From assembly GCA_937957985.1 (NCBI GenBank), contig CALGOH010000123.1, forward strand, positions 1 through 44,327: a stretch of DNA of 44,327 nucleotides, given 5' to 3'. The stretch's first letter is position 1; each line of letters starts with the position of its first letter. This document shows, in pieces, positions 7,612 through 15,671 of this stretch. The DNA is from an uncultured Verrucomicrobiae bacterium (GTDB lineage: Bacteria > Verrucomicrobiota > Verrucomicrobiia > Verrucomicrobiales > Akkermansiaceae). The position numbers and the translations under genes were made by a program. The notes below the pieces were generated by a model. The model was given only the letters and a program-made list of their open reading frames with translations, did not search any database and was not told the origin of the DNA.

Positions 7612-9804
7612 ATGCTTCCCAGAGCACTCCATGCCTTGGTTTCCAAGCGTCTCAATCAGTTCCCTTCGGTTGGGATCGTCGGACCGCGGCAAGCCGGAAA
7701 AACGACCCTGGCCCGGCAATTCTCTGATCTTTACTTCGATCTCGAGCAAGAGGGTGATCGTGTGCGCCTCGATCTCGAGTGGTCTTCGCTCATGGGCGGC
7801 GAGCGCCTGGTGATCTTCGACGAGGCCCAGTGCTGGCCCGAGGTTTTCCAGCGCCTGCGGGGAGAGATCGATCGCCGGAGATCGCGCAACGGTCGATTTC
7901 TGATCCTCGGTTCCGTCTCTCCATCGTTGATGAACCATGTCGGGGAATCACTGGCTGGAAGGATTGGATTGGTGGAACTGACTCCGTTCTGCCTGCCGGA
8001 ACTTCCACCTGAGAACGCGGATACGGCTTGGCGATGCGGCGGTTTCCCCAACGGCGGCGCTCTCGACCCGGGAGGAGGGATGTTTCCGGTATGGCAGGAG
8101 TCCTATCTTTCCCAACTGATCCATCAAGACCTGCCCGCATGGGGACTCCCGGCGCGCCCCCAACAAACAAGGAGGCTCGTCCGTTTCGCTGCGGCGATGC
8201 ACGGCAAACAACTCAACGCCTCGCAGCTAGGGCAGAGTCTCGGAGTGTCCTATCACACGGTACAAAGCTATCTCGACTACCTGGAGGGCGCCTTCCTGAT
8301 CCGTCTCTTGCGACCTTATTTCGCCAACAATTTCCCCAAGAGGTTGATCAAGACCCCCAAGCTCTACTGGCGGGACAGCGGACTCCTTCATTACTTGTTA
8401 GGACTCAAGGACGACGGCGATCTGATGTCCCAGCCATGGGTCGGAGAGAGTTGGGAAGGCTGGGTCATCGAACAGATCCTGGCAGCACGGAGCGCCAGCG
8501 GCGAAAACCCCGAAGCATGGTATTTCCGAACCAGCGACGGCCTCGAATGCGACCTGGTGATCGAGTCCGGAGACGAGCGCGAAGTGATCGAGATCAAACT
8601 ATCGTCGGCGCCAACCCGGGATGACTTCGCGAAGCTCGACAAGATCGCCCGACTGGTCAAGGCGAGCCGCCAGGTACTGATCAGCCGCGTTCCTGACTCG
8701 GGAGTGGTGGCGGAAGGGCCGAAATGGTCGGTCAACATATCGACCTACCTCTCGAAAATTGCGCCGACATGCGATCCGCCGCCCCCGCGGAAAAAGACTC
8801 CGCTCCCGGCGGCGCCGCAACTTTATCAACTGCTCGCCGACGCCGCCTCCCCTCTCCTCGATGCCAAGGTGCTGACCAAAGAGCAGTTGCTGCGGAGGGC
8901 CGATTTGCTTGAGCGCGATCTCCAGTCGATGGCGCCCACGGGCTTTCGTCTGCTGCCACCGCGTTGGATCTCGCCAGACGGTGAGCAAGGACCTCACTTC
9001 CGGTTGGTCGAATATGCCTTCGACACGATCGATCACGACCTCAACCGGTCCGACGACCCACTGAATCCATCGGGAAACGTCAACGCCATGACCGGGAGCG
9101 GATTGGACCGGGAGAGCCTTCTCTATCTGAGCAAGGCATCGGCCATCGGTCATGAGGTGATCCCAAATCTCTGGCCAGATTCAGCCGGACTCCAACGAGG
9201 GCTGTCGAATGGCGAAACCCATCTCGACACCCTCAACGAGGTCTGGTGGCTCTCGCGATGGCATGGCATCGATCCCGGCTCGGTCGATCACGAGGTTCAG
9301 CTCCGCTTCGATTCGGAGACCCTCGCCAACAGAAAACCTCCGACCGTGGACTGGGCATTCACGGCGTTGGGGGGTCAGATCAAACTCCGTCTTGAGATCA
9401 AGAACCGCCGTGGCTCAAAGGCATCGGCAATCGCACAAAAGCCAGTCCGGTTGTTCGGCGACGACCCGGCGCGCCCCTTCTTCAAAAGCGGTCCCGACGA
9501 GATCAACGTCCTGGCCATCACCGCCTACCACGAGGGATGGATCACCCGGGCCGAGGAAAGGAAGTTGGTGACGCCCTTCCTCAACGCCCACCCGGCAGTG
9601 GACGCCGTCGCCCTCGCGGTGCTGGGCGGTGAGGGGGGGCACGAGGCTCTGTATTTCCCGGACAACCGCGAACTCGAAAAGAAGGATTTGCTTCTCAAAG
9701 CCCTGTTCAAGCCACCCGACCCGGAAGACCACGCCCGGGTCGGCGAGATCCTTCATCCGATCAGCATCGATGAAGCCATCACGCGAGCTCGGCGAGATCG
9801 CTGA
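7612..9804 (+). CDS. AAA_14/DUF4143 ATPase fused to a second nuclease-like domain
   Basis: A 730-residue protein. Residues 1-130 are an AAA_14-type P-loop domain: GPRQAGKT (24-31, Walker A) and LVIFDEAQ (66-73, Walker B). Residues 170-375 look like DUF4143, with a helix-turn-helix-like segment near 200-225 (QLGQSLGVSYHTVQSYLDYLEGAFLI) and a PD-(D/E)XK core: CDLVIESG (Asp314) and EVIEIK (Glu327, Lys329). These two parts make a complete ordinary protein of this family. After a Pro-rich linker (about 388-400) come another 330 residues I do not recognise. They hold a second candidate nuclease core: Asp580 in TVDWAF and LRLEIKN (Glu595, Lys597). The function of AAA_14/DUF4143 proteins is poorly known; DNA or toxin roles have been proposed. 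No frameshift or internal stop is present, so the fusion looks real. Confidence 0.75.
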   Translation: MLPRALHALVSKRLNQFPSVGIVGPRQAGKTTLARQFSDLYFDLEQEGDRVRLDLEWSSLMGGERLVIFDEAQCWPEVFQRLRGEIDRRRSRNGRFLILGSVSPSLMNHVGESLAGRIGLVELTPFCLPELPPENADTAWRCGGFPNGGALDPGGGMFPVWQESYLSQLIHQDLPAWGLPARPQQTRRLVRFAAAMHGKQLNASQLGQSLGVSYHTVQSYLDYLEGAFLIRLLRPYFANNFPKRLIKTPKLYWRDSGLLHYLLGLKDDGDLMSQPWVGESWEGWVIEQILAARSASGENPEAWYFRTSDGLECDLVIESGDEREVIEIKLSSAPTRDDFAKLDKIARLVKASRQVLISRVPDSGVVAEGPKWSVNISTYLSKIAPTCDPPPPRKKTPLPAAPQLYQLLADAASPLLDAKVLTKEQLLRRADLLERDLQSMAPTGFRLLPPRWISPDGEQGPHFRLVEYAFDTIDHDLNRSDDPLNPSGNVNAMTGSGLDRESLLYLSKASAIGHEVIPNLWPDSAGLQRGLSNGETHLDTLNEVWWLSRWHGIDPGSVDHEVQLRFDSETLANRKPPTVDWAFTALGGQIKLRLEIKNRRGSKASAIAQKPVRLFGDDPARPFFKSGPDEINVLAITAYHEGWITRAEERKLVTPFLNAHPAVDAVALAVLGGEGGHEALYFPDNRELEKKDLLLKALFKPPDPEDHARVGEILHPISIDEAITRARRDR

Positions 9805-9843
9805 CACCGCTTGCGCTCCGGTCGAGCCACCATTGAGTGCCGG

Positions 9844-11082
9844 ATGAACCCCACCCCCACCCGCGCAGCCGGCCTCGATCGCCTCGCCTCGTTCGTGCCC
9901 AACTCGGGGAGATACGCCCGGCTGCGCAACTTCGACCTCGGCCCAGACGACCGTTCAAACGTCTCGACGCTGTCGCCCTACCTCCGCACCCGGCTCATCA
10001 CCGAGGAAGAGGTCGCGCTCGCCGTGCTGGAACGCTTCGCGCCATCGACGGTCGACAAGTTCCTGCAGGAAGTCGCGTGGCGGACCTACTGGAAAGGCTG
10101 GCTCGAGATGCGGCCGCAGGTCTGGGATGCCTATCTTGACGGACTGTCGAAATGCGACCGGAACGGCAGCTACCGGGATGCGGTCGCGTCCCGCACCGGC
10201 ATCGAGTGTTTCGACTTCTGGGCCCGCGAACTGGTCGAGACCGGCTACCTCCACAACCACGCCCGCATGTGGTTCGCCAGCATCTGGATCTTCACCCTGC
10301 GCCTGCCATGGCAGCTCGGGGCGGACTTCTTCCTGCGCCACCTGCTCGACGGAGATCCTGCCTCGAATACCCTCTCATGGCGCTGGGTCGCCGGACTCCA
10401 CACCACGGGAAAACACTATCTCGCCCGCGCCTCGAACATCGCGAAGTCCACCGGCGGCCGCTTCAACCCGGTCGGGCAACTCGACGAGCGGGCCGGGCCC
10501 CTGCCGCCCGATGCCGACTTCGAGCGCCGGGCGCTGGCATTCCCCGATCCTCCACCAACCGGACGCCTCGGCCAGTTGCTGATCCCCGACGACCTGACAC
10601 CGCTCGACGCCGAAGCGACGGCCGGGTGGTTTCCGGAGAACGCGGAGGTGCTCGGGGCTCCATCCGAAATGACGATCCGGTTCCAACGCGGCGCCCTCCA
10701 CGATGTCCTCGACCGCACCGGCGGCGAACGGCTCCACGGCGACCTTTCGGAAGCGGCTCGTGCCTGGGCGGAGCGGGAAAGGCTCGACGGCATCCTTCTC
10801 ACCCGCCCGACCGTCGGTCCATGGCGGGACGTCTTCAAGGACTTCGATCCCGGAATACCGGTCCACCACCACATCGGCGACTGGGACCGCCAACTCTGGC
10901 CCCACGCCACCGCGGGGTTCTTCAAGTTGAAGAAGCGGCTGCCGAAATTCTTCGCGAACCTTGGAGGCGGAGCGCCCCCGCTCCGCGATCTGTTCGGCGA
11001 ACCGGTTTGGGCGGGGTCTTCCCTCCTTGGCAACCGCTGTCGACGGTCGTGGGACGAGGGCGTCCCACCTCCAAGCTTGTGA
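9844..11082 (+). CDS. Photolyase/cryptochrome-like FAD-binding protein without N-terminal antenna domain
   Basis: A 412-residue protein beginning directly with the helical FAD-binding domain of photolyases. The evidence is LSPYLRTRLIT (44-53), FLQEVAWRTYWKGWLE (73-88), HNHARMWFASIWIF (137-150), LLDGDPASNTLSWRWVAG (167-184) and GGRFNP (204-209). The usual N-terminal alpha/beta antenna domain is absent. After about residue 247 there is an extra 120-residue region (ARAWAERERLDGILLTRPTVGPW) that looks like a small alpha/beta domain, so the protein may be domain-swapped or permuted relative to classical photolyases. The last 40 residues are encoded by a paired palindromic repeat and are probably not ancestral. 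Start ATG 9844 is chosen over an in-frame ATG at 9811. Repair or light-sensing activity is inferred from the fold. Confidence 0.7.
   Translation: MNPTPTRAAGLDRLASFVPNSGRYARLRNFDLGPDDRSNVSTLSPYLRTRLITEEEVALAVLERFAPSTVDKFLQEVAWRTYWKGWLEMRPQVWDAYLDGLSKCDRNGSYRDAVASRTGIECFDFWARELVETGYLHNHARMWFASIWIFTLRLPWQLGADFFLRHLLDGDPASNTLSWRWVAGLHTTGKHYLARASNIAKSTGGRFNPVGQLDERAGPLPPDADFERRALAFPDPPPTGRLGQLLIPDDLTPLDAEATAGWFPENAEVLGAPSEMTIRFQRGALHDVLDRTGGERLHGDLSEAARAWAERERLDGILLTRPTVGPWRDVFKDFDPGIPVHHHIGDWDRQLWPHATAGFFKLKKRLPKFFANLGGGAPPLRDLFGEPVWAGSSLLGNRCRRSWDEGVPPPSL
10960..11075. repeat. Inverted pair of palindromic repeats at the photolyase 3' end
   Basis: Units at 10960-10986 (plus) and 11049-11075 (minus) share the head CTTGGAGG. 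Their stems differ in sequence but both pair: GCGGAGCG/CGCTCCGC around CCCC, and GTGGGACG/CGTCCCAC around CCCT. The changes are compensatory, so the hairpin, not the sequence, is conserved. The left unit and the spacer are inside the upstream coding frame, and the right unit contains its stop region. Layout fits a REPIN. Confidence 0.85.
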
Positions 11083-11113
11083 AGCGCTCACCCGGTTATG
11101 AGAGTGCAGGCGC

Positions 11114-11665
11114 ATGAAGAAGTTCCGCTGGCTGGCAATGCTGTTTCTCTTCCCCGGTATCGGACTCATGAGCATCACGCTTTCGGGCGTGGGCCGCTAC
11201 ATCGACGCGGGAATCCGATTTCACGAGGAAAGTGAAGGCATCCTGCCCGCCGCATGGGAACTCTCCCAGAGAATGCCACATCACGGACTTACGGACGAAG
11301 AAGCCCACGAGTCCCGGGTGATCCGCCACAGAATCCATTCAGGCACCGCCACGATGGAGGAATGTCAACGTTACGCGCAGATCAGCGAACCCATCATGCT
11401 CCCGATCGAAACTCTCCGGGGCCCTTGGCCTGAGATTAGAGAAGACTTCCTTTTCGCAGCCACGTCCAGTGAGTCAGCCCGTCGAGGACTGGAGCCCAGA
11501 TGGCCCGTCACCACCTTCGATCTCAACATCCTGATTGTCGTCGCCCTCCTGCTCGTCGGCGCAGGCTTCGAGCGACGCTCCCGTGGTCTTCCCTTCCTTC
11601 CTTCGCGGGAAGACAAGGAAGCCAAACAAGACAAGGACTGGAAGCCGCTGGACTACCCGGAATAA
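11114..11665 (+). CDS. Two-helix membrane protein, unknown function
   Basis: A 183-residue protein with an N-terminal membrane segment (LAMLFLFPGIGLMSITLSGVG), a roughly 110-residue hydrophilic, probably periplasmic region, and a second membrane segment (ILIVVALLLVGAGF) followed by a charged Lys/Asp-rich tail. No family recognised. Base composition is lower in GC than the genes on either side. Its TAA stop overlaps the ATG of the DUF1287 gene by one base (TAATG), so the two are translationally coupled. Confidence 0.6.
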   Translation: MKKFRWLAMLFLFPGIGLMSITLSGVGRYIDAGIRFHEESEGILPAAWELSQRMPHHGLTDEEAHESRVIRHRIHSGTATMEECQRYAQISEPIMLPIETLRGPWPEIREDFLFAATSSESARRGLEPRWPVTTFDLNILIVVALLLVGAGFERRSRGLPFLPSREDKEAKQDKDWKPLDYPE

Positions 11666-12228
11666 TGCGCTTCCTCCTGCTCGCCCTCCTCATCCTCCCC
11701 GCCCTCGCCGATCCGGGACCGAAGATCGTCGCCGCGGCCCGGGCGCAGGTCGGCGTGACGACCACCTACGATCCCGCCTACGTCGCCCTCGACTACCCGG
11801 GCGGCGACGTTGCGAAGGACCGCGGCGTGTGCACCGACGTCGTCATCCGCGCCCTGCGCAAGGCGCTCGACATCGACCTGCAGAAACTCGTCCACGAGGA
11901 CATGCGGGCGAACTTTTCGAAGTATCCGAAGAACTGGGGCCTCAGCCGCCCCGACCGCCACATCGACCACCGCCGCGTGCCGAACCTGAAGACCTTCTTC
12001 AAGCGCCGCGGCCTGTCGCTACCCGTAACCAAGGATGCCGACGACTACCGGCCGGGCGATCTGGTCACTTGCACCGTTCCGCCGCACCTTCCCCACATCA
12101 TGATCGTCAGCGACAAGACCGCCGAGGACGGCACCCCGCTGGTCATCCACAACATCGGCCGCGGCGCGCGCGAGGAGAACCGGCTGTTCGAGTTCCCGCT
12201 CACCGGGCATTATCGGTGGAAAGAATAG
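11665..12228 (+). CDS. DUF1287 exported protein
   Basis: A 187-residue exported protein with a short signal peptide (RFLLLALLILPALA). The mature part begins KIVAAARAQVGVTTTYDPAYVALDYPGGDV, followed by GVCTDVVIRALRKALDIDLQKLVHEDM and later YRPGDLVTCTVPPHLPHIMIVSD and LVIHNIGRGAREENRLFEF. These are the hallmarks of DUF1287, whose fold resembles NlpC/P60-type cysteine peptidases. Cys in GVCTDV and His in LPHIMIV occupy the positions of a possible Cys-His pair. A cell-wall hydrolase role is plausible but unproven. The gene overlaps the preceding membrane-protein gene by one base and is followed four bases later by another membrane-protein gene. Confidence 0.85.
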   Translation: MRFLLLALLILPALADPGPKIVAAARAQVGVTTTYDPAYVALDYPGGDVAKDRGVCTDVVIRALRKALDIDLQKLVHEDMRANFSKYPKNWGLSRPDRHIDHRRVPNLKTFFKRRGLSLPVTKDADDYRPGDLVTCTVPPHLPHIMIVSDKTAEDGTPLVIHNIGRGAREENRLFEFPLTGHYRWKE

Positions 12229-12231
12229 GCG

Positions 12232-12729
12232 ATGTTCATCGGCACCCACACCCTGCTTCCGGTCGCGATCGGTCTGGGCATCGACAACGCCCGCCTCGCC
12301 GCCGGGCGCGACGAGGTTTTTCCCGCGTGGTCGATTCCGGTCGTCGGCCTGTTCGGCGCGCTGCCCGATCTCTGCACGCCGCACCTGTCGCTCGAGGCCC
12401 GCTACGCCAGTTGGTCACACACGCTGGTGTTCCTTGCCGCCGCCCTACCACTCGCGGCGATGGTCGCCACCGTCTTTCCGAAAGGCACGCGGCTTGCCTG
12501 TGCGCTGGCGTTCTGGCTCGCCACGGCGCTGCATCTCGCATGCGACGCGATGAGCGGCGGCGTCGCCTGGCTGCTGCCGTGGGACGACTCGATCCTGGGC
12601 ACCTATCTCATCCACCCGGACTACTGGGTCGCCGCGGACGCGGTCTTCGTTTTCCTGACCTGGCTGATGCTTTCGCTCCGGCGCTGGTTGCGCGGCCGGG
12701 CGGTCGCGTGTTCCGCCACCGCGGCGTGA
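12232..12729 (+). CDS. Inner-membrane protein of the DUF457/YdjM-like type
   Basis: A 165-residue membrane protein with about four hydrophobic helices. Polar residues sit where the YdjM/DUF457 metal-dependent-hydrolase family has them: FIGTHTLLPVAIGLG, LFGALPDLCTP, SWSHTLVF, and ALHLACDAMSGGV. The His/Asp set (H at the N-terminus, PD, SHT, H-x3-D) suggests a metal site near the membrane face. It starts three bases after the DUF1287 stop, so it is the last gene of a three-gene operon. The hydrolase annotation is by family resemblance only; no substrate is known. Confidence 0.65.
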   Translation: MFIGTHTLLPVAIGLGIDNARLAAGRDEVFPAWSIPVVGLFGALPDLCTPHLSLEARYASWSHTLVFLAAALPLAAMVATVFPKGTRLACALAFWLATALHLACDAMSGGVAWLLPWDDSILGTYLIHPDYWVAADAVFVFLTWLMLSLRRWLRGRAVACSATAA

Positions 12730-12735
12730 ACGAAA

Positions 12736-12765
12736 ACGAGCCGGCTCCTCGCGGAACCGGCTCGT
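12736..12765. terminator. Hairpin between convergent genes
   Basis: Stem ACGAGCCGG (12736-12744) pairs with CCGGCTCGT (12757-12765) around a 12-base loop. It sits between the DUF457-like gene and trxA, which converge. A-rich bases at 12732-12736 would give a short U-run on the minus strand, so it probably terminates trxA and perhaps the plus-strand operon. Confidence 0.65.
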
Positions 12766-12790
12766 GAAATTCGTGGGAGTGCCGCCCGCC

Positions 12791-13111
12791 TCAGGCCAGC
12801 GCCTCGAGCTTCTGCTTGAGCTGATCCTTGGTCACGCTGGCACCGACGATCTGGTCCTTAACCTCGCCGCCCTTGAAGAACAGCAGGTACGGGATCGAGC
12901 GGACGTTGTATTTCACCGCGAGGTCGCGGCACTCGTCCACGTTGACCTTGCCGACCTTGGCGGTGTCGCCGACCTCCTCGGCCACCTGGTCGATCACCGG
13001 TCCGATCATCTTGCAGGGTCCGCACCACTCCGCCCAGAAGTCCACCAGGACCGGCTTGTCGGACTCGATCACCTCGCTCTGGAAATTGCTGTCGTTGAAT
13101 TGTTGAGCCAT
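12791..13111 (-). CDS. trxA: Thioredoxin
   Basis: A 106-residue thioredoxin, complete and canonical in length. The active site is FWAEWCGPCKMIGP, with the CGPC redox pair, and the cis-proline is in NVRSIPYLLFFKGGE. It reduces cytosolic disulfides, and the arsenate reductase encoded at 944-1366 is of a type that takes electrons from thioredoxin. It appears monocistronic, with a hairpin downstream. Confidence 0.97.
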   Translation of the reverse strand: MAQQFNDSNFQSEVIESDKPVLVDFWAEWCGPCKMIGPVIDQVAEEVGDTAKVGKVNVDECRDLAVKYNVRSIPYLLFFKGGEVKDQIVGASVTKDQLKQKLEALA

Positions 13112-13168
13112 GGCGGAACGATGGCGACGGGGTCCCGAATGTCAACTCCGGCGCGCCCTCCGGGCACG

Positions 13169-13202
13169 AAAAACGCCCGCCCCCGCATCGGGAGACGGGC
13201 GT
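13169..13202 (-). terminator. Rho-independent terminator downstream of the Pro-rich protein genes
   Basis: On the minus strand a GC-rich hairpin (ACGCCCG at 13173-13179 pairing with CGGGCGT at 13196-13202, extended internally by CCCG/CGGG) is followed by a run of five T (complement of A 13169-13173). It lies 20 bases after the stop of the 64-residue protein gene. Confidence 0.8.
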
Positions 13203-13221
13203 GGAAAATCGACGGACCGAC

Positions 13222-13416
13222 TTACTCGGCTTCCTCCATCTCGTCGGCCGGCTCTTCTTCGGCCGGCTCGTCATCCACCGGCTCCGGATCGGCGGGTGCC
13301 GTGTCGGCGGGTGGGGGCGGAATGTCTTCGGGGAGGTAGGGCTCGATGGTGCTCGTCTTCCAGGCGAGGAAACCCACGCCGGCGGCGACTACAAAGGTGA
13401 TGATGGGTGCGACCAT
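13222..13416 (-). CDS. Small membrane-anchored Pro/Glu-rich protein
   Basis: A 64-residue protein with one N-terminal membrane helix (IITFVVAAGVGFLAW), then a strongly acidic, proline-rich tail (PEDIPPPPADTAPADPEP and DDEPAEEEPADEMEEAE). Low complexity prevents family assignment. It lies nine bases downstream of a larger Pro-rich membrane protein gene on the same strand, with a strong terminator after it, so the two are an operon. The tail would be unstructured and could bind a partner or span the periplasm. The gene is accepted because of the terminator, the tight spacing and the membrane-helix start. Confidence 0.6.
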   Translation of the reverse strand: MVAPIITFVVAAGVGFLAWKTSTIEPYLPEDIPPPPADTAPADPEPVDDEPAEEEPADEMEEAE

Positions 13417-13425
13417 GATAGTGGA

Positions 13426-14094
13426 TCAGAAAAGGTTCCCCCATTCGATGGGTGGCGCCTCGCCATCGGTATCGGTGCCGAGCCGGACGGCGGCGGTCAT
13501 GAGCTGGATGGCGATCACCGCTGCGGCTCCGACGAACCCGAGGATCGAGAGGACGTTGGCGGTGCCGTTTCCACCCGATTCCTCCTGTTCGCTGACGCGC
13601 ATCGTCGCCATCTGCGACGCGGCCGGACCCTGGGATCCGATCGGCTGGGTCGGAGGATTGAGCTGCACGGTCGCCTTGGGAAGAGCGACGGTCGGACCCG
13701 GCGACGGAGGCTTCGTCCCGGCCGGCGCGCCAGGCTGCGTGGCCGCCCCGCCGGTATTGAGCTTGATGGTGGGCATCGGTGCCGGGGCACCGGAGCCGCC
13801 CTGGGCGGTCTTGAGCTGGATCGTCGGGGCCGGAGCCGGAGGCTTCGGCGCGCCGGGAGCGCTCGGGGCCTGCGGAACGCTGACCGGAGCGGTCGCGGTC
13901 GGCGGCTTCGGCGCGGTGGGCGTCGGCGGCTTCGGACCCACCGTCGGCTTCGGCGCGGCCGGGGCCGGCGGGGCTCCGGTGGGCGAGGCTTTCGGCGCGT
14001 CCGCGGCCTTCAGGGTCACGCGGACGGTTTCCTTCTTCAGCGGAACGCTGGAGGTCTGCTTTGACGGAGGGTCGGTGTTTTCGGGATCGCTCAT
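13426..14094 (-). CDS. Pro/Ala-rich tail-anchored membrane protein with PT(I/V)xL repeats
   Basis: A 222-residue protein starting at ATG 14094. The long N-terminal part is Pro/Ala/Lys-rich and contains degenerate repeats of a beta-like motif: KETVRVTLKA, PTIQLKTA, PTIKLNTG, GPTVALP, ATVQLNPP, ATMRVSEQ. A single membrane helix near the C-terminus (VLSILGFVGAAAVIAIQLMTAAV) anchors it, followed by about 20 residues. No known domain recognised. A larger reading frame starting at 14280 is rejected because it runs through an intergenic region. It forms an operon with the next, 64-residue protein. Function unknown. Confidence 0.6.
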   Translation of the reverse strand: MSDPENTDPPSKQTSSVPLKKETVRVTLKAADAPKASPTGAPPAPAAPKPTVGPKPPTPTAPKPPTATAPVSVPQAPSAPGAPKPPAPAPTIQLKTAQGGSGAPAPMPTIKLNTGGAATQPGAPAGTKPPSPGPTVALPKATVQLNPPTQPIGSQGPAASQMATMRVSEQEESGGNGTANVLSILGFVGAAAVIAIQLMTAAVRLGTDTDGEAPPIEWGNLF

Positions 14095-14251
14095 TCGGCG
14101 GCTTGGATTTTGCTGAAACAGAAACAACACCGCGCCGCAGGGCGTGTCAAACCTCCATCGTGACCCGGAACTCCCGGTCCCTGTGTCGCGTGTGACCCGC
14201 AGCACCGCTTGACCCGCAAGCCTGCGGATCGATGATCGAAGTCGCATCGCC

Positions 14252-15613
14252 ATGATCACCCGCCGAAATTTCCTCGCCACCTCGGGTCTCGCCTTCCTCG
14301 GACTCCAGCGCTACAGCCACGCCGCGACGTCGCAGCGATCGATCGATCCCCTGGGCGCCCTCCGAGCGGACCCCGACGGCCTGCTCGATCTGCCCGACGG
14401 GTTTTCCTACCGCGTCCTCTCCAAGCTCGGCGACCGGATGGCCGACGGCTTCAAGGTCCCCGGCAAGCCGGACGGCATGGCCGCTTTTCCCGGACCCGAG
14501 GGCAAGGTGGTCCTCGGCTGCAATCACGAGCTGGCGCTGGCGATGACCGGCCAGGGGCCCTTCGAAAACAACCTCCGGCTGCCCAAGGAAATCGATCCGG
14601 ACCTCAGCTACGACCCCGGTGAGGCAGGCAGGCAGCCGCACCTCGGCGGCACGACCAATATCGTCTTCGATCCGGAGAAGGGAGAGGTGGTCCGCCAGTT
14701 CATCTCACTGACCGGCACCGACCGCAACTGCGCCGGCGGACCGATGCCGTGGGGTTCGTGGATCACCTGCGAGGAACCCGAGGACCTGCTCACGGCGCGC
14801 GGCCGCCGGCACGGCTGGTGCTTCGAGGTCAAGGCCACCGCCGAGCCCGGCCTGCAGAAGCCGGTTCCGCTCAAGGCGCTCGGGCGCTACCGCCACGAGG
14901 CCGTCGCGCTCGATCCCGCCACCGGCATCCTCTACCTCACCGAGGACCGCACCGACGGGTTGCTCTACCGTTTCATCCCGACGAAGAAGAACGACCTCAC
15001 CGCCGGGCGGCTCCAGGCCCTCGCGATCGAGGACCGCCCCAAGGCCGACCTGCGCAACTACGACCCGGAGGCCAAGTGGCCGGTCGAAGGCGCGAGCCTG
15101 ACCGCCACATGGATCGACCTTGATGACGTCGATGCGCCGCTCGACGACCTGCGCTTCCGCGGCTTCGAGGCCGGCGCGGCGCGCTTCGCCCGCGGCGAGG
15201 GGATCCATTTCACCGACGACGGCATCTTCATCTGCTGCACCGACGGCGGCCCGGCCCGCCGCGGCCAGCTCTTCCGGCTGCGCCCCTCCGGCTCCGCCGA
15301 GAAGCCCGACACCATCGAACTTTTCATGCAGTCCACCGAGGACGACCTGCTGACCAACGGCGACAACCTCTGCCCGGCCCCCTGGGGCGGCCTCGTCATC
15401 TGCGAGGACCTCATCGATCCGTCCTTCGCCCGTCACACCCACCTGCGCGGCGTCACGGCCGACGGCAAGGTCTTCACCATCGCCCGCAACGCGAAGAACC
15501 AGAGCGAATTCGCGGGCTCGTGCTTCTCACCGGACGGCAAGTGGCTCTTCGCCAACCTCCAGGGCCTGGGCCACACCGTCGCCATCACCGGTCCGTGGGA
15601 GAAGGTCGGGTGA
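14252..15613 (+). CDS. Tat-exported PhoX/DUF839-family protein
   Basis: A 453-residue protein with a twin-arginine signal (TRRNFLATSGLAFLG), so it is exported folded. The mature part follows the PhoX/DUF839 beta-propeller pattern: DLPDGFSYRVLSKLGDRMADG, FPGPEGKVVLGCNHEL, GGTTNIVFDPEKGEVV, NCAGGPMPWGSWITCEE, GRYRHEAVALDPATGILYLTEDRTDGLLYRF, and the late EFAGSCFSPDGKWLFANLQ. PhoX enzymes are Ca/Fe phosphatases, but many DUF839 members are uncharacterised, so phosphatase activity is a possibility and not certain. It stands alone, without pho-type neighbours. Confidence 0.85.
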   Translation: MITRRNFLATSGLAFLGLQRYSHAATSQRSIDPLGALRADPDGLLDLPDGFSYRVLSKLGDRMADGFKVPGKPDGMAAFPGPEGKVVLGCNHELALAMTGQGPFENNLRLPKEIDPDLSYDPGEAGRQPHLGGTTNIVFDPEKGEVVRQFISLTGTDRNCAGGPMPWGSWITCEEPEDLLTARGRRHGWCFEVKATAEPGLQKPVPLKALGRYRHEAVALDPATGILYLTEDRTDGLLYRFIPTKKNDLTAGRLQALAIEDRPKADLRNYDPEAKWPVEGASLTATWIDLDDVDAPLDDLRFRGFEAGAARFARGEGIHFTDDGIFICCTDGGPARRGQLFRLRPSGSAEKPDTIELFMQSTEDDLLTNGDNLCPAPWGGLVICEDLIDPSFARHTHLRGVTADGKVFTIARNAKNQSEFAGSCFSPDGKWLFANLQGLGHTVAITGPWEKVG

Positions 15614-15671
15614 CAGTCATTCCGGAACTTGGCCCTTTTGCCCGGGAAGTCCGTCGCCCTACGCTGCGCCC

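Noticed and set aside
5632..7938. A 768-codon frame antisense to hemL and across its neighbours
   Set aside because: Shadow of hemL and sodN; composition is atypical and no motif is visible.
14252..15613. Calling the Tat-exported protein a confirmed alkaline phosphatase
   Set aside because: Family membership (PhoX/DUF839) is supported, but activity is not proven and there is no pho context.
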